Below, in pieces: positions 1 through 4,375 of a DNA stretch of 5,825 nucleotides. Source of the stretch: an uncultured Oscillospiraceae bacterium (GTDB lineage Bacteria; Bacillota; Clostridia; Oscillospirales; Oscillospiraceae); NCBI GenBank assembly GCA_900769835.1, contig CAAGIE010000020.1, positions 1-5,825 on the forward strand, in the 5' to 3' direction. The first letter of the stretch is position 1, and each line of letters starts with the position of its first letter. Under the pieces are notes generated by a model that worked only from the letters and a program-made list of their open reading frames with translations, did no database searches and was not told the DNA's origin. A program made the translations under genes and the position numbers.

Positions 1-451
1 ATACGATGCGGTCATGGTAACGATAGGTATCGTTGCCCCACAGAACGGGGGTATTGGTGTAAGGAGCAATTGCAGTCATAGCGTAGTTGCCGCCCTGAGA
101 AGTGGTGGGCAGGAAGATACCTGCGGACAGCATCTTTGCTTCTGCAATAGCCATCAGAGCGTAACGCTCGGAGACATTGTCAGCGGCCTTAGCCTTAGCG
201 TAGTAGTAGTTGAACTCGCCCAGGACATCAGCGTAGATAGCCTGAGAACGTGCGTAGTGATCCTCGATGGAAGCGTACTTGCTGGGATCCACATATTCAG
301 GAACCTCAAGAACTGCTTCGGTGGGATCGGTTTCGGTAGGCTTAGTAGTAGCCTTGGTGTCGTCCTTGCCATCCTTCTTTGCACAGCCGACTGCCAGAGC
401 AGCGATCATGCAGATAGCCAGGAGCAGAGCAACCAGTTTCTTCATGTTCAT
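1..451 (-). CDS. Lipoprotein, probable peptide ABC transporter substrate-binding protein (N-terminal 150 residues, cut by window edge)
   Basis: The gene reads leftward and leaves the window, so only the first 150 residues are visible. Residues 1-23 form a lipoprotein signal peptide: a positive start (MNMKK), a hydrophobic stretch, and the lipobox LAVGC at 19-23, with Cys23 the expected lipidated residue. Next come a Lys/Thr/Asp/Pro-rich flexible linker (about 25-46) and an alpha-helical, Tyr/Ala-rich segment (about 55-105) leading to TNTPVLWGNDTYRYHDRIV at the edge. That pattern recalls oligopeptide-binding (OppA/DppA, SBP_bac_5) lipoproteins of gut Clostridia, which would capture peptides outside the membrane for an ABC importer. 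The start at 451 is supported by GGAGGG six bases upstream and by the signal peptide beginning there. The lipoprotein call is firm. The peptide-binding call is from recalled family resemblance; another solute-binding lipoprotein is possible because the diagnostic core lies outside the window. Confidence 0.72.
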   Translation of the reverse strand, partial: MNMKKLVALLLAICMIAALAVGCAKKDGKDDTKATTKPTETDPTEAVLEVPEYVDPSKYASIEDHYARSQAIYADVLGEFNYYYAKAKAADNVSERYALMAIAEAKMLSAGIFLPTTSQGGNYAMTAIAPYTNTPVLWGNDTYRYHDRIV

Positions 452-598
452 AGTTTTCCCTCCAAAGAAATATATATTCTACCGCGAACAACGGTTAGAA
501 CCAAATTTATCACAAAAACCGGTGAAAACACTCTTTTTTCCTTAGAGCGTGGAATTTTGTGCGCCCCACACGGATATTTGTGTTTAATGGTAATACGC

Positions 599-627
599 AT
601 TATAGCATATAATTCTCACATAATCAA
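599..627 (-). promoter_or_regulatory. Sigma-A promoter of the lipoprotein gene
   Basis: On the minus strand the -35 box TTGATT (622-627) and the perfect -10 box TATAAT (599-604) are separated by 17 bases, with an extended -10 TG one base upstream of the -10 box. Transcription should start near 592, giving a leader of about 140 bases before the ATG at 451. The leader shows only short imperfect hairpins (for example ACCG/CGGT around 480-494), and I recognise no riboswitch in it. Confidence 0.8.
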
Positions 628-771
628 CCCAAAAAACAAAAAACTTCCGTTTTTTCGGTATGTTTATTTCATAAAAAACCGCTCGAACGCACCGTCCCTT
701 TTGTGTAGTTCGCACAATGTCCTTGCGATGTGGACATTTGTTTTAACTTGTTTTTGACCCGCGGAACAACA
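628..771. other. Non-coding AT-rich spacer with A/T tracts and a 7-bp inverted repeat
   Basis: This stretch between the hisS terminator and the lipoprotein promoter holds no convincing ORF. Six-base A or T tracts lie at 631-636, 638-643, 650-655 and 672-677, directly upstream of the -35 box, where they could act as an UP element or bend the DNA. A perfect 7-bp inverted repeat, AATGTCC (716-722) and GGACATT (732-738), encloses a 9-base loop. No function can be assigned to it. Confidence 0.45.
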
Positions 772-803
772 ATAGCAGGCTGCGTGTGGACACAGCCTGC
801 TAT
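772..803 (-). terminator. Intrinsic terminator of the minD-mgsA-hisS operon
   Basis: An 11-bp perfect hairpin pairs 772-782 with 793-803 around a 10-base loop, 19 bases beyond the hisS stop codon. Read on the minus strand it is followed by TTGTTGTTCC, a T-rich but interrupted tract, so termination may be incomplete. No other gene lies between it and the lipoprotein promoter. Confidence 0.7.
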
Positions 804-822
804 ATATTATAATAATGTATAT

Positions 823-2178
823 TTACTTTTCCAAAATCAGCGGGCCGCCCACACCGTAGCAACCATTGCGCAGCAGATCTGCCGCTTCCTGCTGCGTCAG
901 CAGCTTCTGCTCGCCGGAACGCATATCCTTGACGGAGCATTTGCCCTGCGCGATTTCGTCCTCGCCCAGAAAGATCACATAAGGAACGCCGATCTTATCC
1001 GCATAGCTCATCTTCTGCTTGAACTTCTTCTGCTCGGTATAGAGCTGGACGCGGAGGCCGCCATCCCGCAAATACTTTGCAAGCGCAATAGCAGGGGCGG
1101 GATCTGCGGTCATAGGCAGGATCAGCGCATCTGCCGGTGCGGCATAGCGCTGGATATTGAGCAGACCCTGCTCGTCCAGCACATAGAACAGACGGGTCAG
1201 GCCGATGGAGATGCCCACGCCGGGCAGCTGCTTATCGGTATAGTAGCCTGCCAGATTGTCATAGCGACCGCCGGAGCAGACAGAGCCGATCTCGGGATGA
1301 TCCAGCAGAGTGGTTTCATAGACAGTGCCGGTGTAGTAGTCGAGACCTCTTGCAATGGTCAGATCCACTGCAAACTTTTCTTCCGGCACACCGAAGGCGG
1401 CCAGATTCGCAGTGACTGCTTTCAACTCCTGAAGGCCCTGATCGAACACTTCGTTCTTACCTACGTAGCCCTCCAGGGCTTCGATCACCTGACTGTTGGT
1501 GCCGGTGATGGCGATAAACTTCAAAATCTCGTCTGCCTGGTCGTCGGTCAGGCCGCAATCCTGGCACAGGATCAGTTTTACCTTCTCGGCGCCGATCTTA
1601 TCCAGTTTATCTACGGTACGCATAATGTCGCCGGCCTTTTCGGACAGACCCTGCATTGCGTAGAAGCCGTTAAGGATCTTGCGGTTGTTGACGCGGATCT
1701 GGAAACGGGTCAGGCCAAAGCCGCAGAATACATTATAAATAATAGCGGGGATCTCTGCCTCGTTGAGGATGTCCAACTTGCCATCGCCGATGATGTCGAT
1801 ATCTGCCTGATAGAACTCACGGAAACGGCCGCGCTGCGCACGCTCGCCACGGTAGACCTTACTGATCTGGTAGCGGCGGAACGGGAATGCCAGGTCGTTA
1901 TAATGCAGAGCCACATATTTTGCCAGAGGGACAGTCAGGTCAAAACGCAGAGCCAGATCGCTATCGCCCTTCTGGAAACGGTAGATCTGCTTTTCAGTCT
2001 CGCCGCCGCCCTTTGCCAGCAGGATCTGGGCGTCCTCGATGGCAGGGGTGTCCAACGGCGCAAAGCCATAGCTGCTATATGTCTCCCGCAGGACCTGCAT
2101 CATCTTTTCAAAAGCCTGCTGCTTCTGGGGCAACAGTTCCATAAAACCGGACAACGTCCGGGGTTTAATAAAATCCAT
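823..2178 (-). CDS. hisS: Histidyl-tRNA synthetase (HisRS)
   Basis: This cytoplasmic class II aminoacyl-tRNA synthetase charges tRNA-His with histidine using ATP. The 451-residue product is slightly longer than the usual 420-430. Visible signatures, in order: LRFDLTVPLA (77-86); motif 2 around 101-130, with YRGERAQRGRFREF at 109-122; the histidine-binding HisA motif RGLDYYTGTVYE (277-288); GGRYDNL (303-309); motif 3 GVGISIGLTRL (320-330); and a C-terminal anticodon-binding domain from about 350. The HisA motif and the C-terminal domain argue against the paralogue HisZ. The LRFDLTVPLA segment is the form I associate with archaeal, eukaryotic and Bacteroidetes HisRS, whereas E. coli and B. subtilis have LRPEGTA. 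The ATG at 2178 is preceded by AAGGACG at a normal distance. hisS is the last gene of its operon, 16 bases after the mgsA-like stop, with no room for a T-box leader; aspS, the frequent Firmicute neighbour, does not follow. Confidence 0.96.
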   Translation of the reverse strand: MDFIKPRTLSGFMELLPQKQQAFEKMMQVLRETYSSYGFAPLDTPAIEDAQILLAKGGGETEKQIYRFQKGDSDLALRFDLTVPLAKYVALHYNDLAFPFRRYQISKVYRGERAQRGRFREFYQADIDIIGDGKLDILNEAEIPAIIYNVFCGFGLTRFQIRVNNRKILNGFYAMQGLSEKAGDIMRTVDKLDKIGAEKVKLILCQDCGLTDDQADEILKFIAITGTNSQVIEALEGYVGKNEVFDQGLQELKAVTANLAAFGVPEEKFAVDLTIARGLDYYTGTVYETTLLDHPEIGSVCSGGRYDNLAGYYTDKQLPGVGISIGLTRLFYVLDEQGLLNIQRYAAPADALILPMTADPAPAIALAKYLRDGGLRVQLYTEQKKFKQKMSYADKIGVPYVIFLGEDEIAQGKCSVKDMRSGEQKLLTQQEAADLLRNGCYGVGGPLILEK

Positions 2179-2194
2179 GGTAATTCGTCCTTAC

Positions 2195-2605
2195 TTAAAA
2201 CTTGGGTCTATGGTACATTTCGCGCCAATCCAGATCGCCGCGCTGCAGACCCATAATGAACATTTCCGCACTGCCCAGGTTGGTGGCGATAGGAACATTA
2301 TGCTTATCGCAATGGCGGATGGTCTCCAGCATCTGAGCTTCGTCCCAATGCTCCATACCGTTGGGATCCTCAAACAGAAGCACCAGGTCGATCTCGTTAT
2401 AAGCGATACGAGCATTGATCTGCTGATGGCCGCCCTGCTTATGGGAAAGAAGCAGATTGATAGGCAGACCGGTATTATCTGCGATGAGCCGGCCGGTAGC
2501 GGCTGTGGCGAACAGATTATGCTTCATAAGAATGCTCTTATATGCCGTACAGAACTGAACCATCAGTTCTTTTTTCTTGTCGTGGGCAAGGAATGCAATA
2601 TTCAC
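2195..2605 (-). CDS. mgsA: Methylglyoxal synthase-like protein with altered active site
   Basis: The 136-residue product has the length and fold pattern of methylglyoxal synthase, which converts dihydroxyacetone phosphate to methylglyoxal and phosphate as a bypass of lower glycolysis. Retained family motifs are AHDKKK (7-12), ATG-like TAATG (34-38), GGxQQ (58-62), EDP (79-81) and PIATN (105-109). Aligned from memory to E. coli MgsA (offset 11), several key positions differ: the catalytic base Asp71 is His60 (GGHQQ), Thr47 is Ala36, Gly66 is His55, and the PHxPD loop carrying His98 and Asp101 is rewritten as EHWDE with one extra residue. The GTG at 2605 is preferred as the start: AAAGGGAG lies 9 bases upstream and the protein then begins MNIAFLAHD, like B. 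subtilis MgsA. A TTG at 2614 would touch the ribosome binding site. Adjacency to minD is a known Clostridia arrangement. Family membership is firm; whether it makes methylglyoxal is doubtful. Confidence 0.85.
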   Translation of the reverse strand: MNIAFLAHDKKKELMVQFCTAYKSILMKHNLFATAATGRLIADNTGLPINLLLSHKQGGHQQINARIAYNEIDLVLLFEDPNGMEHWDEAQMLETIRHCDKHNVPIATNLGSAEMFIMGLQRGDLDWREMYHRPKF

Positions 2606-2614
2606 AACAGTCAA

Positions 2615-2622
2615 CTCCCTTT
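2615..2622 (-). promoter_or_regulatory. Ribosome binding site fixing the mgsA-like GTG start
   Basis: AAAGGGAG on the minus strand overlaps the minD TGA by one base. It sits 9 bases before the GTG at 2605 and 0 bases before the in-frame TTG at 2614, so the GTG is the plausible start. The overlap suggests translational coupling with minD. Confidence 0.75.
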
Positions 2623-3356
2623 CACAATTTTACCGCAACGGTATGTCCTTCCAGGCGCTTGGCGATCCGCTTGCAGGCCTTGGCCGCACCACGGCGGGTA
2701 AAGGTCAGCAGAGGGATACGGAAGGTGGCGGCCAACACTACATTTTCGTCCTCAGGCACGACACCCAGAAGGGGCAGGCCTGCGTTATCCATAATGTCGT
2801 CCACCGTCCACCCCATGAAGGAGACGGTCTTCTTATTGACCCGGTTTACCACCAGGCGCACATCGGTCTTTCCCTTTCGCTCCAGCTCCTGCCCTACCCG
2901 CGCGGCATCCCGCACCGCGGCGGGGTCAGCACCGGTGACCAGCATCACGCGATCGGCATATTTGCAGCTCAGCTCAAAGCCGGCATCCATACCCGCGGGA
3001 GCATCCAGGAAAATATAATCATATTTCTCACGTGCCTGGGTCAGCAGTTCCAGGAATGCGGCGCTATCCACATCCTCGGCCTTTTCGCTCACCGGCGCTG
3101 TGAGGAAATACAGATCGGAGAAAGTAATATGCCGGGCAGCCTGATCCAGGCTATAACCATCGCGGCAGATCTCCAAAAAGGACAACGCGTCCTCCTGGCT
3201 CATACCCAGCGCAATATCCAGATTTCGCAGACCCACATCACAATCGATGCAAAGCACTTTTCTTCCGGAGATCGCCAGCGCAGAGGCAACACCTGCGCAT
3301 ATCGTTGTCTTACCGGTTCCGCCCTTGCCGGACAGAATTGCAATCACTTCGCCCAT
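2622..3356 (-). CDS. minD: MinD-like septum-site ATPase lacking the C-terminal membrane-targeting helix
   Basis: MinD is a ParA/MinD-family ATPase that dimerises on the membrane with ATP and, with MinC, blocks FtsZ ring formation away from mid-cell. The deviant Walker A KGGTGKT is at 11-17 (Lys11 and Lys16), switch I DCDVGLRNLD at 38-47 and Walker B YIFLDAPAG at 114-122; VRDAARV (148-154) and the tail of the ATPase fold follow. GLRNLD is typical of MinD rather than Soj/ParA. The protein stops at 244 residues with KRIAKRLEGHTVAVKL. E. coli and B. subtilis MinD continue about 15-25 residues into an amphipathic helix that binds membrane, and that helix is absent here. The ATG at 3356 has AAAGGAGGGG upstream. 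It is the first gene of the operon, and no minC or minE lies nearby. The alternative is a MinD-related ParA-type ATPase (FlhG-like) with another partner. Confidence 0.85.
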   Translation of the reverse strand: MGEVIAILSGKGGTGKTTICAGVASALAISGRKVLCIDCDVGLRNLDIALGMSQEDALSFLEICRDGYSLDQAARHITFSDLYFLTAPVSEKAEDVDSAAFLELLTQAREKYDYIFLDAPAGMDAGFELSCKYADRVMLVTGADPAAVRDAARVGQELERKGKTDVRLVVNRVNKKTVSFMGWTVDDIMDNAGLPLLGVVPEDENVVLAATFRIPLLTFTRRGAAKACKRIAKRLEGHTVAVKL

Positions 3357-3385
3357 AGTTGCCCCTCCTTTCCCAGTATGGTCTC

Positions 3386-3414
3386 ATTATAAAGCAATAA
3401 CGCACAAAACGCAA
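3386..3414 (-). promoter_or_regulatory. Promoter of the minD-mgsA-hisS operon
   Basis: On the minus strand, TTGCGT (3409-3414) and a perfect TATAAT (3386-3391) are separated by 17 bases. The start near 3379 gives a leader of only about 22 bases that contains a strong AAAGGAGGGG ribosome binding site (3362-3371). It is divergent from the folT promoter. Between the two, 3415-3498 is AT-rich with a 7-bp inverted repeat (ATTTGCG 3441-3447, CGCAAAT 3486-3492) of unknown meaning. Confidence 0.75.
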
Positions 3415-3498
3415 GAGGACACAGGGCTTTTTTTGTTGCTATTTGCGGCATTTTCACCAAAGGAATTGAGATTTTTTTAAATATTCGCAAATGAGGGA

Positions 3499-3527
3499 TA
3501 GACTTTTTTACTTTTTTGGTGTATGAT
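3499..3527 (+). promoter_or_regulatory. Promoter of the folT-folC unit
   Basis: TAGACT (3499-3504) and TATGAT (3522-3527) are separated by 17 bases. The predicted start near 3534 lies just before the first conserved bases of the THF aptamer. That placement supports the call although the -35 box is only a moderate match. Confidence 0.65.
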
Positions 3528-3536
3528 GTCCCTGAA

Positions 3537-3624
3537 CAGAGTAGGACGCCTTGCGTAAAGTGCTGCCAAAATGGGGAGTTGTCTGGCAGACGAAGGGTTT
3601 TTCCCGCGATAAGGTATCCGCACC
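3537..3624 (+). promoter_or_regulatory. THF (tetrahydrofolate) riboswitch aptamer
   Basis: The sequence follows the known folT-leader aptamer (THF class, as in Streptococcus mutans folT) in order: GAGTAG (3539-3544), GCGTAAAGTG (3553-3562), AATGGGGAGTTGTC (3570-3583), ACGAAG (3590-3595), AAGGTATCCGC (3611-3621). Helices: P2 GCCTT/AAGGT (3548-3552/3611-3615), P3 CTGCC/GGCAG (3563-3567/3585-3589), and a hairpin GGG-TTTTT-CCC (3595-3605) where S. mutans has a different but also self-complementary hairpin. The expected L3 pseudoknot can pair GGA (3575-3577) with TCC (3617-3619). The closing P1 stem is not obvious. The class binds reduced folates, usually lowering expression of folate uptake genes, which fits folT downstream. 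Confidence 0.88.
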
Positions 3625-3625
3625 C

Positions 3626-3660
3626 GCTGCAATCATATTGGATGACCTCCATTATGTAGC
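3626..3660 (+). promoter_or_regulatory. Linker hairpin exposing an anti-Shine-Dalgarno sequence
   Basis: CATATTGGA (3634-3642) pairs with TCCATTATG (3648-3656) with a single mismatch, and GCT/AGC can extend the base. The loop and upper stem contain GACCTCC (3644-3650), a perfect complement of GGAGGTC (3787-3793), the folT ribosome binding site. The complementarity is seen directly; a role in translational control is inferred. Confidence 0.5.
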
Positions 3661-3735
3661 AACGATACTCGGTAGGGTAACCGGCAAGCCGATTCGTGCT
3701 GCCGCCCCCCTGGGTGTAATATCTCGATTCTACTC

Positions 3736-3766
3736 CCCGTGCCATCTCGGCATGGGATTTTTTATT
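3736..3766 (+). terminator. Intrinsic terminator inside the folT leader
   Basis: An 8-bp stem CCCGTGCC (3736-3743) with GGCATGGG (3749-3756), containing one G-U pair and a 5-base loop, is followed by ATTTTTTATT. It stands 32 bases before the folT ATG and ends before the ribosome binding site, the expected place for riboswitch-controlled premature termination. Its 5' arm plus upstream bases (3732-3740) can instead pair with the aptamer L3 loop (3571-3579). Confidence 0.85.
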
Positions 3767-3785
3767 GAGATTTACGCCCCATATC

Positions 3786-3792
3786 AGGAGGT
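3786..3792 (+). promoter_or_regulatory. folT ribosome binding site
   Basis: AGGAGGT sits 6 bases before the ATG at 3799, fixing that start. The overlapping GGAGGTC is the target of the complementary sequence at 3644-3650. Confidence 0.85.
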
Positions 3793-3798
3793 CTTATT

Positions 3799-4371
3799 AT
3801 GAAAAACAGAAATCAAGCGGTTATGACCACCAAAGTCCTGACCTACAACGCACTGCTTACCGCACTGAGCGTAGTGCTGGCGCGGCTCTTCGGCTTGATG
3901 CCGGAAGCCTCGTCCCGCTATTCCATCGAAGCCATTCCTATTTTCCTCAGCGGCCTTTTATTTGGCCCGCTGGCAGGCGGTCTGGTGGGCTTTGCCGCGG
4001 ACTTTATCGGTTGTCTTTTTTCTCCTTTCGGCTATAACCCCATTTTCTCCATTCCCCCGATCCTCTACGGTGTATTCGGCGGTATTTTCTCCGCTCTGCT
4101 GAAAAAGCGGCTGAATATTTTCACCTTGCTGGGCGTATTCATTTGCCCCGTTGTGCTGGGTTCTTTGTTGTACCAGAGCTGCACCTTGTCGTACATCTAT
4201 TATGATGGCGCGTTTACGGAAGGCTTTTTGTTCTACCTCAGCACCCGCGCTGTCCAGTTTAGCATCGTGACTGTGATCGATGTTTGCCTGATTTATCTCT
4301 TGATCAGAGCAGGTATCTTTTCCCGAATGGGTCTGTGGCCCCCTATTGCGAAAAAACAAAAAAGGAAGTAA
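3799..4371 (+). CDS. folT: Folate-specific ECF transporter substrate-binding membrane protein (FolT S-component)
   Basis: The 190-residue protein is very hydrophobic, with about five to six membrane segments (roughly 12-32, 44-70, 83-101, 108-128, 145-170) and a basic cytoplasmic tail (KKQKRK). Length and layout match the ECF S-component family. ALLTA in the first helix (18-22) gives the AxxxA contact motif with the shared EcfT subunit, and SIEAIPIFLSGLLFGPLAGG (42-61), with a following Asp in FAADFIG, is the family's characteristic second-helix region. S-components bind vitamin and are energised by a common EcfA-EcfA'-T module encoded elsewhere. Folate specificity is inferred from the THF riboswitch upstream and folC four bases downstream of its stop codon; sequence alone would leave other S-component specificities possible. 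Expression is probably repressed when reduced folate is abundant. Confidence 0.9.
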   Translation: MKNRNQAVMTTKVLTYNALLTALSVVLARLFGLMPEASSRYSIEAIPIFLSGLLFGPLAGGLVGFAADFIGCLFSPFGYNPIFSIPPILYGVFGGIFSALLKKRLNIFTLLGVFICPVVLGSLLYQSCTLSYIYYDGAFTEGFLFYLSTRAVQFSIVTVIDVCLIYLLIRAGIFSRMGLWPPIAKKQKRK

Positions 4372-4375
4372 GTTT

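Noticed and set aside
638..655. AAAAAAC/GTTTTTT hairpin as a terminator
   Set aside because: The stem is almost entirely A-T, there is no gene ending nearby, and it is better explained as A/T tracts of a promoter region.
14..757. 247-codon open frame on the plus strand across the lipoprotein gene and spacer
   Set aside because: Its first part is antisense to the lipoprotein and its last part is AT-rich promoter DNA; composition changes midway and no ribosome binding site is present.
729..792. TGTGGACA occurring twice (729-736 and 785-792) as DnaA-box-like or operator repeats
   Set aside because: It does not match the TTATNCACA consensus, and both copies are parts of separate hairpins; likely coincidence.
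730..2256. 508-codon open frame on the plus strand opposite hisS
   Set aside because: It is a mirror of the hisS codon bias, has no ribosome binding site, starts inside AT-rich spacer, and its translation resembles no known family, whereas the minus strand encodes unmistakable HisRS.
2606..2614. TTG at 2614 as the start of the mgsA-like gene
   Set aside because: It directly abuts the ribosome binding site with no spacing, while GTG at 2605 has 9 bases and matches family N-termini.
3661..3720. Possible ZTP (pfl) riboswitch, from AACCGGCAAGC and CCCCCCTGGG
   Set aside because: The required 5' block (GACTGGCG-like) and the CCGCCTGGGC 3' signature are not present; the resemblance is short and out of context.
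3344..3745. 133-codon open frame on the minus strand across the divergent promoter region and folT leader
   Set aside because: It overlaps the riboswitch, two promoters and the start of minD, and the conserved structure there is RNA on the plus strand.
4346..4375. TTG at 4346 as the folC start
   Set aside because: It would add ten Lys-rich residues inside the end of folT and lacks a ribosome binding site; ATG at 4376 has AAAGGAAG at 7 bases.
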